Translations under genes and position numbers: made by a program
The notes under the pieces: model-generated
Database searches by the model: none
Told to the model about the DNA's origin: nothing
The model's input: the letters and a program-made list of their open reading frames with translations, nothing else
Part shown: in pieces, positions 15,978 through 24,383 of the stretch
Numbering within the stretch: the stretch's first letter is position 1
How the letters are laid out: the number at the start of each line of letters is the position of its first letter
NCBI GenBank assembly: GCA_026129905.1
Contig: JAHCHE010000006.1
Span: 124,001-188,000, forward strand
Origin: Bryobacteraceae bacterium
Lineage (GTDB): Bacteria; Acidobacteriota; Terriglobia; Bryobacterales; Bryobacteraceae
Reading direction: 5' to 3'
DNA: 64,000 nt

Positions 15978-17222
15978 CTACTCGCCGCGCACGAGGTCCG
16001 CGTACGATTCGCGGGCGCGGACGACGCGCCAGGCGGTCCCTTCGACGAGAACCTCGGCGGGCCGGGGGCGCGAGTTGTAGTTGGAGGCGAGGGCGAAACC
16101 GTAGGCGCCGGCGGAGCAGACGGCCAGCAGGTCGCCGGGCAGCACGTTAGCCAACTCGCGGTCGCGAGCCAGAAAATCGCCGGATTCGCAGACCGGGCCG
16201 ACGACATCGGCGACCACCGTGCCCAGCGCCGGGGAGCGGCGGAGGGGGATGATCTCGTGGTGCGACTGGTAAAGGGCGGGGCGAATAAGATCGCTCATCG
16301 ACGCATCGACGACGATGAACTCCTTGCGGCCGGTGCGCTTGCGGTAGAGGACGCGGGTGACAAGGACGCCGGCTTCGCCGACGATGGAGCGGCCGGGCTC
16401 GACGGTGACTTCCAGGTCCTTGTCCAGGACTTTCTCGCGGAGGGCGGCCGCGAATCGTTTCACTTCAGGGGCCTCATCCTCCGGTTTGTAGCGAATGCCG
16501 AGGCCGCCGCCGAAATCGACGTGGCGGATCGGAATGCCGCGCGCGCGAAGGCGCCCGGCGAGGGCGAGCATGATATCCACGGCTTCGATAATCGGGTCGG
16601 TGTCCAGCAATTGGGATCCGATGTGGCAGCTCACGCCTTCCAGCGCCAGCGCCGGCAGGCGCCGGGCGCGTTCGTACACCCGCTCCACTTCCGCGATGTC
16701 GACGCCGAACTTGTGATTGCGCAGGCCGGTCGAGATGTAAGGATGCGTGGCAGCATCCACATCCGGATTCACGCGGATCGCCACGCGGGCTTTGATCGCG
16801 CGCCGGGCGGCGAGCGCGTCGATTAACGCCAGTTCGGCCTCGGATTCGCAATTGAACGAAAAGATCCTCTGGTCCAGCGCGAATTCGATTTCCGCGGCCG
16901 TCTTTCCGACGCCGGAGAAAACGATCTTCGACGGATCGCCGCCGGCTTTCAGGACGCGATACAACTCGCCGCCGGAGACGATGTCGAAGCCGGCGCCGGC
17001 GCCGGCGAGCAACCGCAGAACGCCGAGGTTGAAATTGGCTTTTACGGCGTAGCAGATGCGGTGCGGAACGTCCGCGAGGGCCTCATGATAGGCGCGGTAT
17101 TTTGAGAGGATCGAGCCCGCGGAATAGACATAGCAGGGCGTCCCCGTCCTGGCGGCGATGTCGGCCAGCGCCACGCCCTCGGCGTAGAGGGTGTTGTCGA
17201 CATAGGAAAAGCCGTTTTCCAT
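15978..17222 (-). CDS. lysA: Diaminopimelate decarboxylase
   Basis: The 414-residue PLP enzyme converts meso-diaminopimelate to lysine in the cytoplasm. PLP-binding Lys61 lies in CYAVKANFN; the alanine-racemase-like barrel has HKFGVD, SCHIGSQ and the phosphate-binding VDFGGGLGIRY; the C-terminal domain supplies GPVCESGDFLARDREL with the substrate-binding Cys-Glu-Ser. Length and motifs are canonical. It starts six bases after the stop of the upstream phosphatase gene, so the two are probably co-transcribed although functionally unrelated. No other lysine-pathway gene is adjacent. Confidence 0.95.
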   Translation of the reverse strand: MENGFSYVDNTLYAEGVALADIAARTGTPCYVYSAGSILSKYRAYHEALADVPHRICYAVKANFNLGVLRLLAGAGAGFDIVSGGELYRVLKAGGDPSKIVFSGVGKTAAEIEFALDQRIFSFNCESEAELALIDALAARRAIKARVAIRVNPDVDAATHPYISTGLRNHKFGVDIAEVERVYERARRLPALALEGVSCHIGSQLLDTDPIIEAVDIMLALAGRLRARGIPIRHVDFGGGLGIRYKPEDEAPEVKRFAAALREKVLDKDLEVTVEPGRSIVGEAGVLVTRVLYRKRTGRKEFIVVDASMSDLIRPALYQSHHEIIPLRRSPALGTVVADVVGPVCESGDFLARDRELANVLPGDLLAVCSAGAYGFALASNYNSRPRPAEVLVEGTAWRVVRARESYADLVRGE

Positions 17223-17228
17223 TCGGCG

Positions 17229-18977
17229 TCACTTTACCTTGATTACGATCATGGTCTGGTCGTCGTGGATCTCCACCCCGCTCATGAACCGGTCCAGGGT
17301 CTCGAAGACGCGCTCGACAATCCCGGCGGCGGGCAACCGCCAGTTCTGCTCGAGGAGGGAGTAGAGCGGGCGGCGGTCGAATTCCTCGCCGGCAGGGTTC
17401 TGCTGGTCGTGAATGCCGTCGGAGTAGAGCAGGACGACGTCGCCGGGCTCGGCCTCAAAACGCTCCTCGTCATATTCGCGGTCGTCCAGAAGGCCGAGCG
17501 GAATGCCCTCGACGCGCTGCTTCAGGATCTCGCCGCGGCGGTAGATGATTGGCGGGAAGACGCCGGAATTGGCCATGCGGAGCGTCCGCGCCGGAGGTTC
17601 CCAGTACAAGACGAGGAGCGTCACGTAGGTGGCGTGAACCTTGCGCTCGACCAGCGTTTCGTTGAGGGTACGCAACAGGGAGGCGGGGCCGGCGCGCCTG
17701 GGGGCGAGCGTCCGCAGGAGCCCGTTCAGCAGGGCCCCGTAGAGCGCGGCGGCCGCGCCCTTGCCGCTGACGTCGCCGAAGGTGATGACGTGTTGCTCGC
17801 CCTGCTCGAAGAAGTCGTACACGTCGCCGCTAATTTCCTGGGCCGCGCGGGAGCGTACGGCGATGTCGAGGCCCTCGATCGGCGGCGGTTCGCGCAGCAG
17901 GAGCGTCTCCTGCAAGGTGCGGGCGGCGCGGAGATTCTCGGCTGAGCGCCGCTCGCGGGCGGCGATGTCCTCGTAGAGACGGGCGTTCTCGATCGAGTTG
18001 GCGATGAGCGGCGCGAGCAGCAGCAGCGTTTGCAGGTGGGTCTCGGTGAAGTAACCCACGCGATCGCATTCCAGGTCGAGCACGCCGAGGACGTGGTCGT
18101 GGATCAACAACGGAACCGCCACCTCCGAGCGGATGCCCGGCGTGGACTCGATGTAGCGTGGGTCTCGGCGCGTGTCCTCCACCAGGATGGGCTTCTTCGA
18201 TTCCACCGCCGCGCCGGTGATGCCTTTGCCGAGCGGAAGATTGTCCAGTTCGAACCGCTGATCGTAGCGGATACTGAAGCGGCTGCGCAGCAACTTGTGC
18301 CGCTCGTCCACCAGCAGGATGCTGAGGGCGTCGTAATGAATCAGCTTGCGGATGGTGGCGGCGATGCGGTTCAAAACGTCGTTGAGGTTGAGGGTGGAGG
18401 AGAACGTGTGCGCCATCGCCGCCAGCGTGCGCAGGGTGTGGTTCTGGCGCGATACGCGGCGGTAGAGGTTCGCATTGTCGATGGAGGCGGCGGCGCGGGA
18501 GGCGATCAAGCGGACCAGCGCGCTGTCCTCGTCGGTATAGGCATTCAGCCTGGTGGATTGCAGGTCGACGACGCCCACCAGGCGACCGCGAGCCACCATC
18601 GGGACGGCCAACTCCGTGCGAACGGCGTCGACGGCGCCGAGATAGCGGGGGTCGTTCCGCACGTCGCCGACGAGGATCGGCGTCAGAGTGCGGGCCGCGG
18701 CGCCGGTGAGGCCTTCTTCCAGGGGAATCACCAGGCGGTCGACGATGTCGGAACGGTGGCCGATGGAGAACCGCAGGCGCAGGCCGCGGTTACGCTCGGT
18801 GTAGAGGAGGATGGCGAACAGGTCGTACGGGACCACGGTCTGGACGATGCCGGCGAGCTTGTCCATCAGGGCGTCCAGGTCGAGCGTTTCGGCGGCCGCC
18901 TGCGAGACTTCGAGCAGGAAGTCCAGTAATTCCGTGCGATCGCGAAAGCGCGCTAACTGGGTGGTTTCCTGAGCCAT
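17229..18977 (-). CDS. GAF-GAF-SpoIIE (PP2C) signalling phosphatase
   Basis: The 582-residue cytoplasmic protein has two tandem GAF sensor domains (about 15-170 and 185-340), a short linker helix and a C-terminal SpoIIE/RsbU-type PP2C phosphatase. The metal-binding acids of PP2C are present: EISGDVYDFF, FGDVSGKGAA, LLYSDGIHDQQ and IHDDQTMIVIK. Such proteins dephosphorylate anti-anti-sigma factors in partner-switching stress pathways. No anti-sigma or STAS partner is encoded in this window, so its target lies elsewhere. The GAF domains repeat the motifs LTPILVGDVRNDPRY and KKPILVEDTRRDPRY, suggesting internal duplication. It has no transmembrane segment. Confidence 0.9.
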   Translation of the reverse strand: MAQETTQLARFRDRTELLDFLLEVSQAAAETLDLDALMDKLAGIVQTVVPYDLFAILLYTERNRGLRLRFSIGHRSDIVDRLVIPLEEGLTGAAARTLTPILVGDVRNDPRYLGAVDAVRTELAVPMVARGRLVGVVDLQSTRLNAYTDEDSALVRLIASRAAASIDNANLYRRVSRQNHTLRTLAAMAHTFSSTLNLNDVLNRIAATIRKLIHYDALSILLVDERHKLLRSRFSIRYDQRFELDNLPLGKGITGAAVESKKPILVEDTRRDPRYIESTPGIRSEVAVPLLIHDHVLGVLDLECDRVGYFTETHLQTLLLLAPLIANSIENARLYEDIAARERRSAENLRAARTLQETLLLREPPPIEGLDIAVRSRAAQEISGDVYDFFEQGEQHVITFGDVSGKGAAAALYGALLNGLLRTLAPRRAGPASLLRTLNETLVERKVHATYVTLLVLYWEPPARTLRMANSGVFPPIIYRRGEILKQRVEGIPLGLLDDREYDEERFEAEPGDVVLLYSDGIHDQQNPAGEEFDRRPLYSLLEQNWRLPAAGIVERVFETLDRFMSGVEIHDDQTMIVIKVK

Positions 18978-19045
18978 TCTGCGCCGGGGTCCGGTGAGTA
19001 TCTCTCATTGTAGTACCGCGAGGATGCCCGGCCGAAGATATGCCG

Positions 19046-19064
19046 ATGCCGGTCAAACCGGCAT
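19046..19064. repeat. Hairpin ATGCCGGT-CAA-ACCGGCAT
   Basis: A perfect 8-bp stem with a three-base loop lies between the phosphatase start (18977) and the cyclodeaminase-like stop (19092), both minus strand. There is no T-tract, so it could be a REP-like element or a Rho-assisted end. Confidence 0.45.
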
Positions 19065-19091
19065 GCGCCACGGGCCCCGCAGCGCTGGGGT

Positions 19092-20072
19092 TCAGAGAGG
19101 AAGCAGGCGACCAGCGCCCTTCTCCGATGCGAGGCGATAGAGCGCATGCGCCGTGACGACGTCTTCGACGGCCAGGCCGAGGTTGACGCAAACGGTAAGC
19201 TCCGAGGACGTCTTCCGGCCCGCCGCGGCGCCCGCGACGATGTCGCCGAGGTCCGTCGGATTCGCGGGAATATCGGCGAAATAGCCGTTCTTTTGGTAAT
19301 AAAACAATTGCGGCACGTCGTCGGCGCAGAAGACCGCCGCCGCGTGAAACAGCGCCGGCGCCGCATAGGAATCGAAATCCAAGGCGCAGACGAATGCGCC
19401 CTCCCGCAGCCACTCGGGCGCGATCACCGGCGTGGGGTTGCGAAGAATGGGCCCCGCAGTGACGACGATGTCCGCCTCGGCCACGGCCTCGCGCGCCGAA
19501 CCGCGGACTTCGCAGGAGAGCCCGTATCCGCCGGATGCCTCCCGGCAGAAGTTCCGCGCCGCGTCGTCGTTGACGTCGTAGGCGTAGACGCGTTCGATTC
19601 GCGGCAGCGCTACCGTTAGCGCGCGCAGGTTCGAACGGCCCTGAACGCCGCAGCCGAGAATCGCGAGGGAACGCGGATCCGGCCGGGCCAGGTATTTCGC
19701 CGCCACGGCCGTCGCGGCGCCCGTCCGGTTGGCGGTGATCCAGGTCGCGTCCATGACCGCCAGCGGGAAGCCGGTCTCGACATCGTTGAGGATGAGCAGG
19801 CCGGAAATGTAAGGCAAGCCTTGCAGCGGGTTCTCCGGATAGCCGGACACCCACTTCATTCCGGCGATACCCAGCGACCGCACGTAGGCCGGCATGGCGT
19901 GTATGAAGGCATCGGGCCGGGTGTGAATGCCGGGTTTTGGCGGCATTTCGACCTGGCCGCGGCCTTTTTCCCGAAAAGCCGTCTCGACGGCCGCGACGAT
20001 ATCGGCCATCTCGAGGCCGAGGGCCGCGATGTCGCTCTGCGACAGGTAGAGGATTTCGGTTGGGATCGCCAT
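19092..20072 (-). CDS. Ornithine cyclodeaminase / mu-crystallin family protein
   Basis: The 326-residue protein belongs to the NAD(P)-dependent ornithine cyclodeaminase / mu-crystallin / ketimine-reductase family. The substrate domain shows the family segment GMKWVSGYPEN and the nucleotide domain shows AILGCGVQGRSNLRAL with the glycine-rich loop; NRTGAATAVAAKYLA is the usual linker. Members act on ornithine, alanine, lysine or cyclic imines, and which applies here cannot be told. The frame extends upstream into the fucosidase gene, but the ATG at 20072 gives the natural start, ten bases after that gene's stop. It is the last gene of a glycoside hydrolase operon, an unexpected place for an amino-acid enzyme. 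Confidence 0.88.
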   Translation of the reverse strand: MAIPTEILYLSQSDIAALGLEMADIVAAVETAFREKGRGQVEMPPKPGIHTRPDAFIHAMPAYVRSLGIAGMKWVSGYPENPLQGLPYISGLLILNDVETGFPLAVMDATWITANRTGAATAVAAKYLARPDPRSLAILGCGVQGRSNLRALTVALPRIERVYAYDVNDDAARNFCREASGGYGLSCEVRGSAREAVAEADIVVTAGPILRNPTPVIAPEWLREGAFVCALDFDSYAAPALFHAAAVFCADDVPQLFYYQKNGYFADIPANPTDLGDIVAGAAAGRKTSSELTVCVNLGLAVEDVVTAHALYRLASEKGAGRLLPL

Positions 20073-20082
20073 GTCGCCAATA

Positions 20083-22461
20083 TTACTTCGCCCGCGAGAC
20101 GGGGTCCAAGCGTGGGCCGAGGCGCGCCGTCTCGCCTCGCCGCAAGCTGAGCCGGGTTCGCGCGGAGCGGTATCGAACGCGGCACGCGTCTCCGGCAGCG
20201 CTGGTGACGGAGGCCGAGACCAGCCTGCCGTTGTTCCAGGAAAGGGCGACTTCGAAGCCGCCGCGCGCCCGGAGGCCGGTGACCGAACCGCCGGGCCATT
20301 GTTCCGGCAGGGCAGGCAGCAGTTCGATTTCGCCGGCGTGCGACTGAAGCAGCATTTCAACTACGCCGGCCGCGCCCGCCGTGTTCCCATCGATGCTGAA
20401 GATGTTCCGCGGAGCGCCCGCGATGCCTCCGCGCGAGAACGTCAACAGGTTGTCGTCGGCGTTCTCGCCGATGAGGGCCACCAGATGCCGGTGCGCGTTC
20501 TCGGCGTCGCCGAGACGGGCGAAGAAGTTCACCAGGTTGGCGCGGCTCCACTCGACATCCTCCCAGGCGGGCGCGGCGAGGCGGCGCTCGATTGTCACCC
20601 GGGCCGCGCGCGCGAGATCCGGCGTGGATCGAGGCGTGATCTGGCTGCTCGGACACAGCGCGATCAGGTGGGACGTGTGGCGATGGTTCGGCACGGCCTC
20701 TTCGAAATCCTCGAGCCACTCCTGCAACTGGCCATGGCGGCCGATCCGGAGCGGCGGGAGCTTCGCCCGGGCCGCCTCGAGCCGAGCGCGCAAGTCCGCA
20801 TCCGTCTCCAGAGTCCGCGAGGCTTCGATGCACGAGGTAAACAGGTCGTACACGAGCACGCGGTCGCAGGCCGGCCCCATCGACTCGGCGCACGGTTTGC
20901 CGCCGGGCGCCAGGAATTCATTCTCCGGTGACACGGAAGGTCCCGTGACGAGCCAGCCGCGCTTCGGGTGCTCGACCATGTAGTCGAGGAAAAACTCGGC
21001 CGCTTCCCTCAGGACGGGGTAGGCGCGCCTGGCGAGGAATTTCCTGTCGCCGGTAAACAGGTAGTGTTCCCACAGGTGCGAGGCGATCCAGATGCCGCCG
21101 GTCGGGTGTAACCCCCAGTTCAGGCCCCAGCCCGGCGCGGTGAAGCCCCAGGCGTTGGTGAACACGTGGCAGACCCATCCGCGCGCGCCGTACATCTTCG
21201 CGGCCGTGCGGCGGCCCGCGGTCCGCACGGAGTCGACCAGGCGGAACAGCGGCTCGTGGCACTCGGCCAGGTTGGCCGTCTCAGCGTGCCAGTAGTTCTG
21301 TTGCGCGTTGATGTCGAGGTGGAAATCGCACGTCCAACCCATGTTGCAGGCAAGATTGTCGTTCCAGATGCCCTGAAGGTTCATCGGCAGCGGCGAATCG
21401 GACCGGGAACCGGCGATGAGCAGGTAGCGCCCGTACTGAAAGAATAGGGCGCACAGTTGCGGGTCGGACGATCCGGCGCGCAATGCGGCCAGGCGCTCCG
21501 CCGTGGATTTGCGCGCCGCATCGTCGCCGCCCAGGTTGAGAGACACCCGGCGGAACAGCGGCTGATAGTCGGCGACATGCGCCTTCCTGATCTGCTGGTA
21601 GGGCTTGGCCGCGGCCGCTTCGATGGCCTGCGCGCAGAGCGCTTCCGGGTCGCCTCCGTGGTAGTCCGTTGCGGCCGCCACCAGCAGCGTGGCGGCGTCC
21701 GCGCCCTTCACTACGAGCGGTGCGCCGTCGGCGGAGCAGGCGCCGCCGCTATTCACGATTTGCAGCCGGGCGTGGAAACGCACCCCCGTTCTGCCGTCGC
21801 TGTGCTTGCTCTCGAACGCGCGGCCCGTAAGCGCCAGCGTCCGTTCGCCGGCGGCCCGCGCCTCCGACGGCAGGTCGCCGCCGGTGAGCCGTGCGCGGAA
21901 CGAAAGCCCGCCCGACCGGCCGGCGGAAAGCCGGATGACGAGGATGCCGTCGGGATGAGAGGCCAGCGCCTCGCGCTCGAAACGGACCCCGGCCACGGCG
22001 TACTCAACGCGCGCGACCGCTTCATCCAGGTCGAGCAGGCGCCGGTAGCCCGTGACCGCGCCTTCATCCGGGAATTCCAGCAGCAGATCTCCCAGCGGCA
22101 AGTGCGTGCCGTAAGAGAGCTGCCGGCCCAGCAGATGCTGTTCGCACGCCCGGCGCCCCTCAGCGTACCGGTCCTCGAAGAAGAGCTTGCGGATCGCCGT
22201 CAAATTCTCGCGCGCGGAAGGATTTTCATGCTCGCCGCTCGGCGCGCCGGACCAGACGGTGGATTCGTTCAACGCAATCCTCTCACGGGCGACGCCGCCA
22301 AAGACCATTGCGCCGAGCCGTCCGTTGCCGACCGGGAGGGCTTCGAGCCACCGTTCGGCGGGCCGCGCGTACCACAGCCGCCAGGGACTCTCCGGCGGCG
22401 CGGCGGCCAGCGAAGGCAGGCAAGTTGTCGCGCCAAGGAATTCACGCCGGGTTGCTTTCAT
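20083..22461 (-). CDS. GH95 alpha-L-fucosidase, Tat-exported
   Basis: The 792-residue protein matches the GH95 family, inverting enzymes that remove terminal alpha-1,2-linked fucose (some act on galactose). A Tat-type signal [17 protein letters not shown] opens the protein. The N-terminal beta-sandwich begins with [19 protein letters not shown]. In the (alpha/alpha)6 barrel, the catalytic elements known from bifidobacterial AfcA can be seen: DINAQQNYW (Asn385, Asn389), SPENEF (Glu513) and the late [19 protein letters not shown] with the Asp. All key residues are retained. It starts one base after the stop of the GH36-like gene and is followed by the cyclodeaminase-like gene, so the three form one operon. 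Confidence 0.92.
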   Translation of the reverse strand: MKATRREFLGATTCLPSLAAAPPESPWRLWYARPAERWLEALPVGNGRLGAMVFGGVARERIALNESTVWSGAPSGEHENPSARENLTAIRKLFFEDRYAEGRRACEQHLLGRQLSYGTHLPLGDLLLEFPDEGAVTGYRRLLDLDEAVARVEYAVAGVRFEREALASHPDGILVIRLSAGRSGGLSFRARLTGGDLPSEARAAGERTLALTGRAFESKHSDGRTGVRFHARLQIVNSGGACSADGAPLVVKGADAATLLVAAATDYHGGDPEALCAQAIEAAAAKPYQQIRKAHVADYQPLFRRVSLNLGGDDAARKSTAERLAALRAGSSDPQLCALFFQYGRYLLIAGSRSDSPLPMNLQGIWNDNLACNMGWTCDFHLDINAQQNYWHAETANLAECHEPLFRLVDSVRTAGRRTAAKMYGARGWVCHVFTNAWGFTAPGWGLNWGLHPTGGIWIASHLWEHYLFTGDRKFLARRAYPVLREAAEFFLDYMVEHPKRGWLVTGPSVSPENEFLAPGGKPCAESMGPACDRVLVYDLFTSCIEASRTLETDADLRARLEAARAKLPPLRIGRHGQLQEWLEDFEEAVPNHRHTSHLIALCPSSQITPRSTPDLARAARVTIERRLAAPAWEDVEWSRANLVNFFARLGDAENAHRHLVALIGENADDNLLTFSRGGIAGAPRNIFSIDGNTAGAAGVVEMLLQSHAGEIELLPALPEQWPGGSVTGLRARGGFEVALSWNNGRLVSASVTSAAGDACRVRYRSARTRLSLRRGETARLGPRLDPVSRAK

Positions 22462-22462
22462 T

Positions 22463-24280
22463 TCAACGAGCCGCCTCAGCCACGATAACCCGCGCCGAAC
22501 GCGGCGGCATTCCCGAAATTGCGTAGGCGCGGTCGTGCGCGCCCAAGTCCTCGCCGGACCAGAAATCCTCGAGCCGAGCGCGTTGCGTCAAAGGCAGTTC
22601 GAGGTCCCGCGGCGCGTCGTCCCAATTGAAGACGGTGAAGATGCGCTTGCCCGGCAGGTCCATGACGCCGGCGCGGAAGCTTTCGTCGGCGAAGCGCGCG
22701 GCAACGCCCGTGGGCGGCGCAAGTTTCCGCAGGATGCGCAGGCGCTGCTCCGGCAGAGCGGCAAGGTCGTCGCCGGCGAGCATCAGCCCGCCGGTGGCGT
22801 ACGCGGCGCTCCAGCGGAAGTAGAGCTCGTTGTCCGGCATATTGCCTCCCACCATGACGACGTCGGGATCGTTGAGCCACAGGCGGCCGTGCTGCCAGCC
22901 GCGGAAGAAATTCTCCCGCGCCGTGGACCGGACGGAGTCCCACGTGTTGGCGATGTCCATCGAGCTACGCGAGGCGTGAATGAGTCCGACGGACGGCCAG
23001 ATCGGATGATTGCCCGCGAGCACGAACGCGCCGCCGGCGCCGCGCAACAGCGCCTGCATGCCGCGCCGGTAGGCTTCGATGCGCGTTGCGTTGGGATCGT
23101 GGAACCGCCCGCCGTGCAGGGCGCCCCAGAACGTGGCGTCGAGCTTGAAATACGTTACGCCCCAATCCTGACGCATCGTGCGAAAGACGCCCTCGATGTG
23201 CGCCCGCGCCTCCGGGTGGGTTCCGTCCAAGGCATACCACGGGCCTCTGCGCCAGCCGCCGAAACTCACCGTATCGGAGCGCAGAGGACTGCCCTCGCCG
23301 TTCTGGATGAACCAGTCGGGATGTTCACGGAATACCTTTGAGCCGGCTTCGGCGATGAACGGCGCCACCCAGACGGCCGGTTGGAAACCGCGCTGCGCGA
23401 TCCGGCGGCAGAGGCTTTTCATGTCGCCGCCAAAATCGGGGCGCACGTCGAGCCAGTCGCCCATATTGGGCTGGTAGCCGTCGTCGATCTGGACGTACTT
23501 CAGGTAAGGCGCCTGGCGAGCGATTGCGTCCAGGTTCGACGCGGCCTGCCGGAAGGTGACCTCCGGGCCGAAGCAGTACCACGAGCACCAACCGGTGGGC
23601 ACTTCGGGAAACATCAACCGCGGGTGGTTGACCTCGATTCGGCCGGCAAGGCCGGCAAGCAGTTGTTCGCGGTCGTCTCCATGTGCGATTGTGAACTCCT
23701 CCAATTCCCAGGTTTGGCCGGCAGCGAGCGCCAGGTTCTCGGTGTCGAGGACGATCTCGAACTCTCGCGGCCGGAGGCGAATGACGCCCTGGAACCGGTT
23801 GCAGGACGTGAACGCGAGCAGCGAGCGGTTTCCGGAGGGAGGCGAAAGCATCGCCACGCTGTAAACGGTGATCGCATCCGAGACCTGCGGGATCTTGTAG
23901 TGCTTGGCGTCCGTATAGGCCCCGAGGTCCTCCGGGGCGGCGAGAGTTCCGCCCGTTTGCGACAGCATGGTGAAGCCTTCGCCGTACAAGCGGGTTTCGG
24001 GAGGCAGCTCGTGCGGTCCTTGAAACAGAACCACTTCCTTCACTCGGACCGCCGACGCGCCGCCGTTACGAAGGCGGGACCGGCAAACACTGCCGGCCCA
24101 CTCGCGCGTCAACTCGAGCTTCGCCGCGTCCGGAGGGTTGGCCGTTCGCACCTCGGATTGCGACGCGCGCAACGCTTCCAGCGTGAGACCTCCGCGCGGA
24201 GAGTCGATTCGACGGCATCCCGCCAGCAGGGCCAGCGAAGCGATCGCGAGGGACGAGAAGAGGATTCGGTGGGTAGCCAT
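22463..24280 (-). CDS. GH36-like alpha-galactosidase lipoprotein
   Basis: The 605-residue protein has a lipoprotein signal (LALLAGC, Cys22), so it should be anchored in the envelope. It carries an N-terminal beta-domain and a TIM barrel of the GH36/GH27 melibiase type. [11 protein letters not shown] is the family strand-2 motif, YFKLDATFW holds the probable nucleophile Asp381, and [10 protein letters not shown] the probable acid/base Asp442. The ATG at 24280 is preferred to an upstream start at 24385 because it begins the lipoprotein signal and leaves the divergent promoter region free. It is the first gene of the minus-strand operon with GH95. Alpha-galactosidase is the likeliest activity; related sugars are possible. 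Confidence 0.85.
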   Translation of the reverse strand: MATHRILFSSLAIASLALLAGCRRIDSPRGGLTLEALRASQSEVRTANPPDAAKLELTREWAGSVCRSRLRNGGASAVRVKEVVLFQGPHELPPETRLYGEGFTMLSQTGGTLAAPEDLGAYTDAKHYKIPQVSDAITVYSVAMLSPPSGNRSLLAFTSCNRFQGVIRLRPREFEIVLDTENLALAAGQTWELEEFTIAHGDDREQLLAGLAGRIEVNHPRLMFPEVPTGWCSWYCFGPEVTFRQAASNLDAIARQAPYLKYVQIDDGYQPNMGDWLDVRPDFGGDMKSLCRRIAQRGFQPAVWVAPFIAEAGSKVFREHPDWFIQNGEGSPLRSDTVSFGGWRRGPWYALDGTHPEARAHIEGVFRTMRQDWGVTYFKLDATFWGALHGGRFHDPNATRIEAYRRGMQALLRGAGGAFVLAGNHPIWPSVGLIHASRSSMDIANTWDSVRSTARENFFRGWQHGRLWLNDPDVVMVGGNMPDNELYFRWSAAYATGGLMLAGDDLAALPEQRLRILRKLAPPTGVAARFADESFRAGVMDLPGKRIFTVFNWDDAPRDLELPLTQRARLEDFWSGEDLGAHDRAYAISGMPPRSARVIVAEAAR

Positions 24281-24288
24281 ACGCAAGA

Positions 24289-24360
24289 ATGTACCCGAGG
24301 AGCAACCGTTTGGTGACAATCGGGTCCGATCTGTCACTAGACGCGCCCACCAGGGTACAT
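24289..24360. promoter_or_regulatory. Concentric inverted repeats in a divergent promoter region (candidate operator)
   Basis: Between the divergent GH36-like and DUF6067 genes lies a two-layer dyad. The inner arms GTGACAATCGG and CCGATCTGTCAC (24313-24323 and 24326-24337) match except for one extra base. The outer arms ATGTACCC (24289-24296) and GGGTACAT (24353-24360) match perfectly. Both share nearly the same centre (about 24324.5). A dimeric or tetrameric repressor controlling both operons is the natural reading. No regulator gene is adjacent. Confidence 0.55.
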
Positions 24361-24383
24361 CCAAAAGCAATAGTCTGTGTGAC

